A stretch of DNA of 64,000 bases, from positions 2,877,001 to 2,941,000 of the forward strand of contig NZ_CP065359.1 in assembly GCF_019904295.1 (NCBI RefSeq), written 5' to 3'. This document shows positions 37,552-47,325 of the stretch, piece by piece (the stretch's first letter is position 1; every line of letters starts with the position of its first letter). Origin of the DNA: Ruegeria sp. SCSIO 43209 (GTDB taxonomy: Bacteria > Pseudomonadota > Alphaproteobacteria > Rhodobacterales > Rhodobacteraceae). Both the position numbers and the translations under genes were made by a program. The notes under the pieces were generated by a model, which saw nothing but the letters and a program-made list of their open reading frames with translations, was not told the DNA's origin and ran no database searches.

Positions 37552-38536
37552 CTTCTGGAACTCAGCCCCTGATCGGTTGGATCTGCGCGCCAGGCTGTTG
37601 GCGCCACTTGGTCGCCTCTATGCCGCTGCAACCGCCCGTCGCGTGGCGAGCGGGCAAGGCATCTCGCCGGGCGTACCGGTTATCTGCGTTGGCAACCTGA
37701 ATGCCGGTGGCACAGGGAAGACACCGACGGTGATCTGGGTTTTGGAATATTTGAGGGATACCTGGCATCAACCTCATGTCGTGACCAAAGGCCATGGTGG
37801 CTCGCTGGAAGGCCCGGTGCAGGTCGACCCGCGCAAACACACAGCGGCTCAGGTCGGGGACGAACCCCTGTTGCTCGCCGCGTTTGCCGAGGTCTGGGTC
37901 GCCAAAGATCGTGCAGCGGGCGCGCAGGCAGCCGCAGCGGCAGGGGCAACCGCGATCGTGCTGGACGACGGTTTTCAGAACCCCGCAGTTGCCAAGGATT
38001 TTTCGATCATCGTAGTGGATGCGCAGCGCGGATTTGGCAATGGCCTTTGCCTGCCTGCCGGTCCACTGCGAGAGCCCGTGGCCGTTGGATTGAAACGTGC
38101 CGATCTCGTGTTGTCGCTTGGGGACGCCGCAGCGCAGTCAACATTTTCAGAAAGATGGGAACCTGCCCTGACGGTCCCACACGCCACCGGCGAGGTGTGT
38201 CCGCTCCAAACCGGAATGGACTGGAACAATACACCCGTTCTGGCCTTTGCGGGCATAGGCTATCCGGACAAGTTCTTTGGAACTCTGCGACAGCAAGGCG
38301 CTAAACTGCTGCGGGCCGAGGCACTGGATGATCACCAACTACTGACTTCAGCACTGATGGCGCGGCTTGAGAACGAGGCCAAAGCACTGGGCGCGCAACT
38401 GGTGACAACCGAGAAAGACGCCGTGCGCCTGCCCGCCACTTTCCGCAGCAAAGTTCTGACCCTACCGGTTCGGTTGCAAATCAATCAGGATGACAAAGTC
38501 AAAGAGTTGTTGGCGAAGGCCGCGCCTTCACCTTAG
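37538..38536 (+). CDS. lpxK: Tetraacyldisaccharide 4'-kinase LpxK
   Basis: The 332-residue protein has the LpxK N-terminus ([18 protein letters not shown]), Walker [10 protein letters not shown] and ILDDGFQN-type motif (VLDDGFQNP). It phosphorylates the lipid A precursor at the inner membrane. The ATG at 37538 is preferred since GAGGG lies seven bases upstream; a GTG at 37532 is possible. It overlaps the WaaA-like gene by 14 bases. Confidence 0.93.
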   Translation: MRAPDFWNSAPDRLDLRARLLAPLGRLYAAATARRVASGQGISPGVPVICVGNLNAGGTGKTPTVIWVLEYLRDTWHQPHVVTKGHGGSLEGPVQVDPRKHTAAQVGDEPLLLAAFAEVWVAKDRAAGAQAAAAAGATAIVLDDGFQNPAVAKDFSIIVVDAQRGFGNGLCLPAGPLREPVAVGLKRADLVLSLGDAAAQSTFSERWEPALTVPHATGEVCPLQTGMDWNNTPVLAFAGIGYPDKFFGTLRQQGAKLLRAEALDDHQLLTSALMARLENEAKALGAQLVTTEKDAVRLPATFRSKVLTLPVRLQINQDDKVKELLAKAAPSP

Positions 38537-38574
38537 GCAGATGGCCAGCCCAAAACAGGCTGACCATTCAGGAT

Positions 38575-39240
38575 TTAGCTGCCAAGCTCGGCTTCGATCA
38601 GCGTCTTGAAGTCGTCATAAGGCTGATTTTCAACCTTCTTCCCATTCACGACGAAAGTAGGCGTCGCCTGAATTCCATCGCGTTCGGCATTTTCCTGATA
38701 CCAGGCCACCAGTGTCTGCGCGCGGGTACCGTCCTGCAGGCAAGCCTCAAGCTGATCATTGTCTATGCCAGCGAGACGCCCGATCTTGCGCAGTTCATCA
38801 ACGATTTCGGCAGGACCTCCGGCACGGGTCCATTCCGACTGGCCTTCATACAGCAGGTCGGTGATGCCAAAGAACTTGTCAGGTCCTGCACAGCGCGCGA
38901 CCATCGAGGCCCACAGGCCATAGCGGTCGAAATACACCTCGCGGTAAGTGAACTTTACCTTGCCGGTATCGATGAAGTCCTTTTTGAGCTGCTTGTACGC
39001 GCCCTGATGGAAATTCGCGCAGTGCGGGCAGGTGTACGATGCATATTCGATGATCTCGACTGGCGCGTCTTCGGCCCCCTGCACCATCTCGACGATAGTC
39101 GAGGTGTCCAAATCCGCCTCTTGCGCCTCAGCAGCACCAACAAGCGGGTTCGAAGGGATCGTGTTACTCGACGTTGTCAGCCAATAGCCGCCAGCGGCCA
39201 CGGCGACAGCCGCACATATTACGGTTGCAATCCGGCTCAT
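38575..39240 (-). CDS. DsbA family thiol:disulfide interchange protein
   Basis: The 221-residue protein has an N-terminal signal or anchor (ATVICAAVAVAAGGYWL), the redox motif CPHC in YASYTCPHCANFH, and the cis-Pro loop ATPTFVVNG, all DsbA_2 signatures. It likely introduces or shuffles disulfides in periplasmic proteins. It follows the DUF721 gene by 14 bases, an order seen in other Rhodobacterales next to mutY. Confidence 0.9.
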   Translation of the reverse strand: MSRIATVICAAVAVAAGGYWLTTSSNTIPSNPLVGAAEAQEADLDTSTIVEMVQGAEDAPVEIIEYASYTCPHCANFHQGAYKQLKKDFIDTGKVKFTYREVYFDRYGLWASMVARCAGPDKFFGITDLLYEGQSEWTRAGGPAEIVDELRKIGRLAGIDNDQLEACLQDGTRAQTLVAWYQENAERDGIQATPTFVVNGKKVENQPYDDFKTLIEAELGS

Positions 39241-39254
39241 TCATCAGCCCTTTC

Positions 39255-39761
39255 TTAGCGTTTCTGTCTGGATAAAACGTTGCGGCCCAAACGTTCAAGG
39301 GCCGCGCGCAAATCTTCATCATCAACCGCGCGCGACACATTGTCGGCCTCAGCTGCGATTTCTGGTGAAACAACCGGTTTCGTCTGTTTCGGTTTGTGAT
39401 CGAAACTCGCCTGCCCCTCAGCAAATCCGGTAGGCGCGGTCTGGGTGATACGCACCCGATTGATCGCGTTGTAACCATAGACCGCATTCACTTTGTCGCG
39501 CAGCTGTTCTTTCTGCATCTCCAGCATTGGCGCCTGCGGCCCGGTGGTCAGCACCGTCAGTGTCGCGCCAAAGCCACCCTTGGCGTATCCCACATTCACC
39601 GGCCGGGCGATCGACGCGATGTCCTGGCCCACAATCTCGGCCCAATGGGTCAAAAGGCGCGAGACGGCAAATCCCCGGCTTTCCCCGGCCTGCCTGATCC
39701 GGTCGTTCAGCAAAGTGGCGGTGCGCTTGAACCCGCGGGTCGAGGAACGTCTGCGTTGCAT
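39255..39761 (-). CDS. DUF721/DciA-like protein
   Basis: The 168-residue protein from 39761 (AGGAG site) fits DUF721: FAVSRLLTHWAEIVGQDIA followed by a beta-strand region (ATLTVLTTGPQAPMLEM) and KVNAVYGYNAINRVRI. DciA, the DUF721 founder, loads the DnaB helicase in bacteria lacking DnaC; the alphaproteobacterial versions have a longer C-terminal tail, as here. A longer frame to 39902 would overlap mutY. Confidence 0.85.
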   Translation of the reverse strand: MQRRRSSTRGFKRTATLLNDRIRQAGESRGFAVSRLLTHWAEIVGQDIASIARPVNVGYAKGGFGATLTVLTTGPQAPMLEMQKEQLRDKVNAVYGYNAINRVRITQTAPTGFAEGQASFDHKPKQTKPVVSPEIAAEADNVSRAVDDEDLRAALERLGRNVLSRQKR

Positions 39762-39842
39762 CTGGTTTCCAACTCCTGCGCCGCTATTGTAATAGGCTGA
39801 TACCCGGACGCCAGTGAAACCCGACAGAGAGTTACATAAAAC

Positions 39843-40898
39843 TTGCGTGACTGCACCGAATCTGACCTGAGCAATACGCTGCTGGATTGGTACGACCGCC
39901 ACGCACGTGAAATGCCTTGGCGTATTGGCCCGGCAGCGCGTGCCGCAGGCGTAGCACCAGACCCCTACCGCGTCTGGCTATCCGAAGTGATGCTGCAACA
40001 AACGACCGTTGCCGCTGTTCGCGACTATTTTGTTCGTTTCACCACGCGCTGGCCAACCGTCGAAGCCCTTGCCAATGCGCAAGATGATCAGGTCATGGGG
40101 GAATGGGCTGGCCTGGGCTATTACGCCCGCGCCCGCAACCTTCTGAAATGCGCGCGGGTGGTTGCGTCCGCGCATGACGGGCAGTTTCCCAACAATTACG
40201 ATGCACTACTGGAACTGCCGGGCATTGGCCCCTATACGGCGGCGGCCATAGCAGCCATCGCATTTGATCGACCCGAAACTGTCCTGGACGGCAATGTCGA
40301 ACGGGTCATGGCAAGGCTCTATGATATTCACGAACCCCTGCCCGCCTCAAAACCCCTGTTAAAGAAAAAAGCCGCGGCATTGACCCCGCAGCACCGGCCT
40401 GGAGATTACGCGCAGGCTGTCATGGATTTGGGTGCAACGATCTGTACTCCAAAATCTCCGACTTGCGGTATTTGCCCCCTACATGCGGCCTGTCTGGCGC
40501 GGAAGGCGGGGACGCAGGTGGAACTGCCGCAAAAAACGCCCAAGAAGCCCAAACCCACCCGGCTGGGCCACATCTACATCGCCCAACGCGGAGATGGTGC
40601 CCTGCTGTTGGAACGCCGCCCCGATAAGGGTTTGCTGGGCGGAATGTTGGGCTGGCCTGGCTCGGACTGGTCCGAAACACCGCTGGAAAGCCCTCCGTTC
40701 CCGGCGCGATGGCACGAAATCCCCGGTGAAGTGAGACACACCTTCACCCACTTTCACCTGATCCTGCGTATTTGGACAACCGAATTGCCAGACGGTTGCG
40801 ATCCGAACGGTCTGACTGTCATGGACAAACACCAATTCAGGCCCAGCGACCTGCCCACGGTTATGCGCAAGGCTTTTGACCTCTGGCGCGGCCAATAG
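39843..40898 (+). CDS. mutY: A/G-specific adenine glycosylase MutY
   Basis: The 351-residue protein has the HhH motif LPGIGPYTAAAI, catalytic Asp in VLDGNVERV, the 4Fe-4S loop C-x6-C-x2-C-x5-C (CTPKSPTCGICPLHAAC) and a C-terminal NUDIX-like domain that reads 8-oxoG (ERRPDKGLLGGMLGWP). It excises adenine opposite 8-oxoguanine. The best start is a TTG at 39843; no in-frame ATG precedes the conserved region. It is divergent from the DUF721 gene. Confidence 0.95.
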   Translation: MRDCTESDLSNTLLDWYDRHAREMPWRIGPAARAAGVAPDPYRVWLSEVMLQQTTVAAVRDYFVRFTTRWPTVEALANAQDDQVMGEWAGLGYYARARNLLKCARVVASAHDGQFPNNYDALLELPGIGPYTAAAIAAIAFDRPETVLDGNVERVMARLYDIHEPLPASKPLLKKKAAALTPQHRPGDYAQAVMDLGATICTPKSPTCGICPLHAACLARKAGTQVELPQKTPKKPKPTRLGHIYIAQRGDGALLLERRPDKGLLGGMLGWPGSDWSETPLESPPFPARWHEIPGEVRHTFTHFHLILRIWTTELPDGCDPNGLTVMDKHQFRPSDLPTVMRKAFDLWRGQ

Positions 40899-40957
40899 AC
40901 TGCTGGGCAAAGCCCAGTGCGCGGTCTACGGTGCCGCCAACGTTTCGGAGCCTCAAC

Positions 40958-42094
40958 ATGATCGCATCTGACACCCTGTCCCGCTGGCAATCCGCCCTTC
41001 CCTTTTGGGTCTCATACCTCCTGATCCCACTGATCTGGATGACCACCACTGCAGGCGGATGGTGGGTCCTGCTGGTACCGCTTTCGACATGGTGGGTCTT
41101 TGCGGTGCTTGACCGGCTGACCGGCCTAAACCTTGAAAACGCCGACCCGGATACGCCAGATGCGGGGCTGCAATGGTATATCTGGCTGACCAAAGCCTGG
41201 GCACCGGTGCAATTCCTCACGCTCTATGGGCTGATCTGGTACACTACCCGAGCCGTAGATATGAGCTCGGTCGAAAAAATCGGCGTGTTCTTCGGCATGG
41301 GCGTCCTTTCCGGAACGATCGGGATCAACTACAGCCACGAGCTGATGCATCAGAAAGGCAAACTGGAACGCTGGCTGGGCGATTTCCTGTTGTCGATGGT
41401 CCTTTATTCCCATTTCCGGTCCGAGCACCTGCTGGTTCACCACCGCTACGTCGGAACTCCGCGCGATCCGGTAACCGCGCGCTACAACGAAGGTTTCCAC
41501 CGGTTCTATCCGCGCGTTCTGCGCCAAAGCCTCATCTCAGCCTTTCGCGCCGAGCGGGAAAAACTGGCCCGCAAAGACCGCCCGTGGACCGACCCGGCAA
41601 ACCCGTTCTGGCGCTATTGGGGCCTGCAAGGAGCCATGCTGTTGCTAGCATTTCTGATCGGCGGATGGGCAGGGCTAGGCCTGTTTTTGGTACAGGCCGG
41701 CACCGCGATCTGGCAGCTTGAACTCGTCAACTATGTCGAACATTACGGGCTGACGCGCAAATATCTGGGCGATGGCAAGTACGAGCATGTGCACCCGCGC
41801 CATTCCTGGAACGCGTCACAAAAGGCTTCAAACTGGCTGTTGATCAACCTGCAACGCCACTCGGATCACCACTACAAGCCCAACCGCCGCTTCCCATTGC
41901 TGCAACACCATACGCAGGACGCAGCGCCGCAACTGCCTCATGGATATCCGGTCATGACCCTTGCCGCGATGATTCCGCCCTTGTGGCGGCGTATCATGAA
42001 TCCGAGGGTCCGCGCTTGGCGGCGTCAATACTATCCCGAAATCACCAACTGGAAGCCTTACAACAAAGCGCACAACCCTGCCCCTCGCACCTGA
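40958..42094 (+). CDS. alkB: Alkane 1-monooxygenase AlkB
   Basis: The 378-residue protein from 40958 (GGAG site) is an integral-membrane di-iron hydroxylase: histidine boxes HELMHQK, EHLLVHH and LQRHSDHHYKP, plus NYVEHYGL with the HYG motif of AlkB. About six membrane helices surround them. It hydroxylates the terminal carbon of alkanes, with rubredoxin and a rubredoxin reductase as electron donors; neither is encoded here. EHLLVHH departs from the usual EHxxGHH by Val for Gly. Confidence 0.93.
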   Translation: MIASDTLSRWQSALPFWVSYLLIPLIWMTTTAGGWWVLLVPLSTWWVFAVLDRLTGLNLENADPDTPDAGLQWYIWLTKAWAPVQFLTLYGLIWYTTRAVDMSSVEKIGVFFGMGVLSGTIGINYSHELMHQKGKLERWLGDFLLSMVLYSHFRSEHLLVHHRYVGTPRDPVTARYNEGFHRFYPRVLRQSLISAFRAEREKLARKDRPWTDPANPFWRYWGLQGAMLLLAFLIGGWAGLGLFLVQAGTAIWQLELVNYVEHYGLTRKYLGDGKYEHVHPRHSWNASQKASNWLLINLQRHSDHHYKPNRRFPLLQHHTQDAAPQLPHGYPVMTLAAMIPPLWRRIMNPRVRAWRRQYYPEITNWKPYNKAHNPAPRT

Positions 42095-42168
42095 CTGCAG
42101 CGCGCTGCCCGGCCCAACGGGAAGGATCGCATCTTAGATGCGGTGCTGACAGGCGGGAGCCCTGGTTG

Positions 42169-43551
42169 CTACAGCACCCAGACATCCATCGGGGCTGTAA
42201 CACCGCGAACAGGCTGGTCCGAGTACTGTGCAAACCCGGTCATCATGTCTTGCGCATTTGGCGTCTCGCTTAGGGCCTGAGACCGCAATGCATCACTGAC
42301 AATGATGCGCGCTTGAAAATCGCGCGTCAGGGCCTCTAGCTTCGCGGCAACATTCACCGCATCGCCGATCACTGCAAATTCCAGCCGGTTTGCACCGATA
42401 TCCCCCAGTACGACCGAGCCATAATGAACCCCGACCCCGATCTGAATCTCTGGCTCACCCGCGCGCTTGCGCTCCAAATTCCAACGGTCGATCATCTCGA
42501 CCATGGACCGCGCGCACGCCAGTGCATTGCTTGCATCCAGCTCTCCGGGTACGGGGGTTCCAAACGTGGCCATCAGCCCATCGCCCAAGTATTTGTCGAG
42601 TGTTCCGTGATGGCGAAACACCTCGGTCTCCATTCGGGCGTGGAAACCACGCAAAACTTCAATAACCTCATATGGATCACGGCCAGCCGAAAACTTGGTG
42701 AAGCCAACGATGTCGATAAATAGAACCGCGATATCCTCTTTGCGGACCTGCTTCAGAGGTTCGTCGTTCTGGCTCAGCTCATCCACCACATTCGGCGAAA
42801 AGTATCGAGACAGATTAGCACGTTCACGTTCAAGCCCAGCATTGGACATCAGCAAGCGATTGAGGCGGCGCATCGACACCCCAAGCGTCACTGCGACCAT
42901 GACAAAAACGATCACCTGCTGGATGCGTAGGGTTGGCATGAAACTGTTGGGATCCATGAACTCGGCCACATCCGGGTAGCCTGACAAAGCCTCGGCCACA
43001 CGCTCGCTAATCCCGGGGATCGGGGTGGCGACCCACCAAGCGATCACCCATCCAGCCGTCCACATCATCGCCGTCCACGAACCGATCGCAATGACAGTGC
43101 GCCAAGAATAGGCAAGCGTCCCTGCTGCTAGGATAATGAAGAAATATTGAAAATTGTCGAACCGATACTGCATCGCCAGTGGTCGCACATCGTCGCTGAA
43201 CGGGTTGGGCACAATCATCCCCAGCGTCATGATCAGCAGATCGACGAAGATCAAAAGCAACTCGGTCCGGGATTGCCCCACACGACCCGCGCGTTGGATC
43301 AGCCAACCATTGGCGCAGATCAGAAGCAGGATGAAATGGTACCATAGGACCTCCCACTGGGGATTCAGATAGATCAGCAAAAGCCCGGTCAACGCCATCG
43401 CGATCCAGCGTGCACGAACGGCCAGTTCAAGCCCCTCTCGCTTGTGTCGTTCCAGTGCTGCCTCAGTATATTTGTTGTCCAGATCGAAGTTGTCCGGTTG
43501 CGTAACAAAGAACCGGCTAAGGCGGGATTGACTGGCGGTGGTCTCGGTCAT
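42169..43551 (-). CDS. Membrane-bound class III adenylate cyclase
   Basis: The 460-residue protein has about six membrane helices (residues 48-230) and a cyclase domain (about 270-440). Metal-binding Asp280 (FIDIVGFT) and Asp324 (YLGDG), base-selecting Lys320 and Glu391 (EFAVIGDAVN), and Asn400 are visible. The transition-state Arg four residues on is Lys404 (NVAAK). The product is probably cAMP given Lys320, though Glu391 replaces the more common Asp/Thr. A short hairpin (42128-42142) lies between it and convergent alkB. Confidence 0.88.
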   Translation of the reverse strand: MTETTASQSRLSRFFVTQPDNFDLDNKYTEAALERHKREGLELAVRARWIAMALTGLLLIYLNPQWEVLWYHFILLLICANGWLIQRAGRVGQSRTELLLIFVDLLIMTLGMIVPNPFSDDVRPLAMQYRFDNFQYFFIILAAGTLAYSWRTVIAIGSWTAMMWTAGWVIAWWVATPIPGISERVAEALSGYPDVAEFMDPNSFMPTLRIQQVIVFVMVAVTLGVSMRRLNRLLMSNAGLERERANLSRYFSPNVVDELSQNDEPLKQVRKEDIAVLFIDIVGFTKFSAGRDPYEVIEVLRGFHARMETEVFRHHGTLDKYLGDGLMATFGTPVPGELDASNALACARSMVEMIDRWNLERKRAGEPEIQIGVGVHYGSVVLGDIGANRLEFAVIGDAVNVAAKLEALTRDFQARIIVSDALRSQALSETPNAQDMMTGFAQYSDQPVRGVTAPMDVWVL

Positions 43552-43610
43552 TGCCTTTATCTCCCAAAAGGGCTGTCAGGGGCTGCCCTATGCAATCATC
43601 TCACAGGCAA

Positions 43611-43640
43611 AAACAAAAGACCCCGCCGGTAACGGCGGGG
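43611..43640 (-). terminator. Rho-independent terminator of ccrM
   Basis: On the minus strand the stem CCCCGCC/GGCGGGG with a 6-base loop is followed by TCTTTTGTTTTTG. It begins 44 bases after the ccrM stop codon. Confidence 0.88.
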
Positions 43641-43683
43641 CAAGGCGTAGTGCCTTGTGTCAGGCCACAGGCACCGGCGGTAT

Positions 43684-44796
<1,113 letters not shown>

Positions 44797-44840
44797 TCAG
44801 TTCCACGGCGCTTTTGCGCTCATTTGGTTGAGACAAGGAT

Positions 44841-44879
44841 GAGTCAAAGATGATTCGCCGTCAATTTCTTTTTTGAATC
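44841..44879. promoter_or_regulatory. Cluster of three GANTC methylation sites upstream of ccrM
   Basis: GAGTC at 44841-44845, GATTC at 44852-44856 and GAATC at 44875-44879 lie 54-92 bases upstream of the ccrM ATG in an A/T-rich stretch. In Caulobacter the ccrM promoter region also holds GANTC sites whose methylation lowers expression; the same feedback is inferred here. Confidence 0.75.
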
Positions 44880-44892
44880 AGCGACTTACGAT

Positions 44893-45507
44893 TTACTCTT
44901 GATACAAGATATTGTGGACTGGTTTGAACGAACGTCTATGGTGTGGGGTCACGCCAAGATTTTGCAACGCCTCGCGGTGCCGTTTTGTCGGATATCCGGC
45001 ATTCGCCTCCCACCCATAGCCGGGATGCTGTTGCGCCAAATCCACCATCAGCTGATCACGCCAGATTTTTGCAATGATCGACGCTGCCGAAATCGACACC
45101 GACCGTGCGTCGCCCTTCACCACCGCCTGCGAGGGTAATTTCATACCGCGCGGGATCATGTTGCCATCAATCAGCAAGAAATCCGGAGCCGGGTCCAGCG
45201 CAGCTACCGCGCGTACCATCGCCAGATGCGAGGCGCGCAGGATGTTATGCTCATCGATCTCTGCAACCGTGGCTTCGGCCACCGCGACCTCTGCCCGGTC
45301 GCGCAATATCTCATCCAAACCGCCGCGACGCTTGGCCGTCAGTTTTTTTGAATCGTTCAACCCAGCGGGAATGTCATCCGGGTTCAAAATAACCGCTGCG
45401 GCTACAACCGGGCCGGCCAGCGGACCGCGCCCAACCTCATCCACCCCGGCAATTCGGGTATATCCGCGTGCCAGCAAAGCCCGTTCGAGTTCATAATCAG
45501 GTGTCAT
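44893..45507 (-). CDS. rnhB: Ribonuclease HII
   Basis: The 204-residue protein has the RNase HII catalytic region IAGVDEVGRGPLAGPVVAAA, then DSKKLTAKRR and FLLIDGNMI. It removes single ribonucleotides and RNA primers from DNA. The second of two tandem ATGs (45507) is better spaced from AAGGG than the first (45510). rnhB before ccrM is a common alphaproteobacterial order. Confidence 0.94.
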   Translation of the reverse strand: MTPDYELERALLARGYTRIAGVDEVGRGPLAGPVVAAAVILNPDDIPAGLNDSKKLTAKRRGGLDEILRDRAEVAVAEATVAEIDEHNILRASHLAMVRAVAALDPAPDFLLIDGNMIPRGMKLPSQAVVKGDARSVSISAASIIAKIWRDQLMVDLAQQHPGYGWEANAGYPTKRHREALQNLGVTPHHRRSFKPVHNILYQE

Positions 45508-45544
45508 CATACCCTTGGCAAATCGCGTTTCGTAGCGCTTCGCA

Positions 45545-45578
45545 AGAAAAAAGAGAGGGCAGCTTGCGCCACCCTCTC
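45545..45578 (-). terminator. Rho-independent terminator of the 45620-46099 gene
   Basis: On the minus strand the stem GAGAGGG/CCCTCTC (45572-45578 with 45553-45559) is followed by TTTTTTCTT. It separates the small secreted-protein gene from rnhB. Confidence 0.85.
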
Positions 45579-45619
45579 CCGCGCGGCGCTTCTATGGCGC
45601 CACTCCTGCTCGAAACCTG

Positions 45620-46099
45620 TTACTGGTAAACGACACGGTATCCTTTCTGGCGCAGGCAGGCGGGTTCGTATGCCCGTTTTACCTTTTTACCATTCCAGAA
45701 ACCAACCTTGCATTGGTGTGGCAGGCTATCGGCATGTTTATAGTACTTCTTCAGGCAATTCGGCCCAAGCAGCGGACGCTTGTTCGAATAGGCATTGAAC
45801 GTGCGCAGGCAACGCTGTGGTAGGTCATAACGGGCCACGCGCTTTGGCAACGGGCGTACAGCATGTTTTTTCTTGGCCTTCTTCGCCTTGGCTGCGGCCT
45901 GCTTGTGACGCTTGCGGCGCTCTGCCTCTTCGTCGCGCTTTTTCTCCTGATGATAGTGGTTGACCGCAGCACCTATGAGCGCGATCGCAGCCAATCCGCC
46001 GAGAATATCTCGGGTATCTGCCGCCCGTGCCTGCGACGCTGAGATCCCCGTAATGGCGACGGCGGTTGCTATGATCAGAGCGATAAATTTCCGGTGCAT
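45620..46099 (-). CDS. Small basic exported protein of unknown function
   Basis: I do not recognise a family. The 159-residue protein has a signal peptide (MHRKFIALIIATAVAITG...ARA), a hydrophobic stretch IAALIGAAV-like at about 37-46, a strongly basic middle part rich in Lys/Arg/Ala (about 53-85), and a C-terminal part with four cysteines (CLRTF, NCLKKYY, QCKVGFW, ACLRQ) that could pair as disulfides. It is probably periplasmic or surface-bound; nucleic-acid or anionic-polymer binding is only a guess from charge. Confidence 0.75.
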   Translation of the reverse strand: MHRKFIALIIATAVAITGISASQARAADTRDILGGLAAIALIGAAVNHYHQEKKRDEEAERRKRHKQAAAKAKKAKKKHAVRPLPKRVARYDLPQRCLRTFNAYSNKRPLLGPNCLKKYYKHADSLPHQCKVGFWNGKKVKRAYEPACLRQKGYRVVYQ

Positions 46100-46186
46100 G
46101 ATGCGTGTCCTTTCGGATAATGGGCAGGCCGGTTACCGACCGCGAATTTGATAACCTGACACTGCGACCACCCCGTTCAGACAAGC

Positions 46187-46246
46187 AATAACGGCATACT
46201 GTTATTCAATATCAGCACCACAAACCCCCTGAGGTTATTGAATATC
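46187..46246. repeat. GTTATT/AATAAC repeat cluster in a divergent promoter region
   Basis: Two 13-base direct repeats GTTATTCAATATC (46201-46213) and GTTATTGAATATC (46234-46246) differ at one base, and an inverted AATAAC (46187-46192) precedes them. The cluster lies between two divergent small-protein genes. It could be a regulator binding region; the membrane winged-helix gene nearby is one candidate. Confidence 0.5.
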
Positions 46247-46274
46247 CACCCAACCCATGCGCAGGATGCAGCCC

Positions 46275-46562
46275 ATGAAACAGATCCTCTCTTCTCTGGC
46301 TCTGACGGCCCTGATATCGGTTGGGTCGCAAGCCATCGCGGCAGATTGCTATGCCGACTACAAGGCCAAGCAGGACAATCCCTTACGCCTGCACTATGGC
46401 GTCATGCAGGTCTCAAGCTGCGATAAAGGCTCGGCCCGGAAAGAAGTCGCCAAGCGGCTGAAATCAAACGGCTGGACCCTGCTGAACGTGATGACCGTTT
46501 TCGAGGCGGGTGGATTGGATCAAAGGAAGGCCAATGCCGGAAAATACTATCTCCGTTACTGA
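46275..46562 (+). CDS. Small exported protein of unknown function
   Basis: The 95-residue protein has a signal peptide ending AIAA/DCYADYK and two cysteines (Cys at the mature N-terminus region and SSCDKGSA). The part KEVAKRLKSNGWTLLNVMTVF resembles no family I can name, but similar short proteins occur in roseobacters. The start at 46275 follows AGGA. The last 29 bases overlap the next gene in another frame, so the two are probably cotranscribed. Confidence 0.72.
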   Translation: MKQILSSLALTALISVGSQAIAADCYADYKAKQDNPLRLHYGVMQVSSCDKGSARKEVAKRLKSNGWTLLNVMTVFEAGGLDQRKANAGKYYLRY

Positions 46563-47235
46563 GGCGCGTCGTTCGGGGGTTCGGCTGGTTGGTCTGGGGA
46601 TTGCGGCAATCGTCGCGATCCTGGTGACTGCAGCGGTTTTCCTGTTCTGGACGCTACCGGACGCAAATGCCTTCAACGCGCGGGTTGAACGGCTGTTTGT
46701 CGAGGCTGACCTGACCTCGCAATCGGAAATCCGTCTGCTCGAGATTCTGGCGCAATCGGGCACCGCCTTTGCCGATACGCTATCCAGCTATCGAATGGTC
46801 ATCTTCGTGCTGTTGGTCTTTGCCAGCGCCATGCTGATCACCGCACTTGTTTTTCTGGTCATGCTGGTTCTACTGAACCGCCGCATGGCCCAGATTGAAC
46901 GGACGGGGATCCAGGTAACATCCCTGCTGATCAGCCGTGAAGAGAATACCGTTTATCTCAACAACATGGATTTTAAGTTGACCCCCGCCGCGATGGAAAC
47001 GCTTTCAGTTCTGGCTGAATCCCGGCTTGATGACGAGGTCCTGTCGGGTGCCCAGATCGAAGCGATGATCTCGGGCAGAAACGCTGCAGATTGCGATGAG
47101 GCCGCTGGGGCAACCCGGATCAAACGCCTGCGCGACGCCTTGGGAAATCAGATGGTCAGTGAGCTGCTGGTGAAGAACATCGCCAAGAAGGGCTATATGC
47201 TGTCGATTGAGAAAGACGTCATTCAAATGGTCTGA
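46534..47235 (+). CDS. Two-helix membrane protein with C-terminal OmpR-like winged helix
   Basis: The 233-residue protein starts at 46534 with AAGGAAGG just upstream. Membrane helices are seen at about 17-40 and 87-115, with some 45 residues between them that would face the periplasm. The C-terminal part (about 137-226) looks like an OmpR-type winged helix: FKLTPAAMETLSVLAE, ATRIKRLRDALG, and KNIAKKGYMLSI in the place of the hairpin wing. ToxR-type regulators carry this domain at the N-terminus; here the order is reversed. The identification rests on pattern only. Confidence 0.68.
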   Translation: MPENTISVTEARRSGVRLVGLGIAAIVAILVTAAVFLFWTLPDANAFNARVERLFVEADLTSQSEIRLLEILAQSGTAFADTLSSYRMVIFVLLVFASAMLITALVFLVMLVLLNRRMAQIERTGIQVTSLLISREENTVYLNNMDFKLTPAAMETLSVLAESRLDDEVLSGAQIEAMISGRNAADCDEAAGATRIKRLRDALGNQMVSELLVKNIAKKGYMLSIEKDVIQMV

Positions 47236-47325
47236 GGATGCCATTGCGGTAAAATCTACGTGCGCATCTTGGAATTCTCGCCCTCAAGACCCATGATATA
47301 AGGGCTTGGCCAAGGGAGGTTGCAG

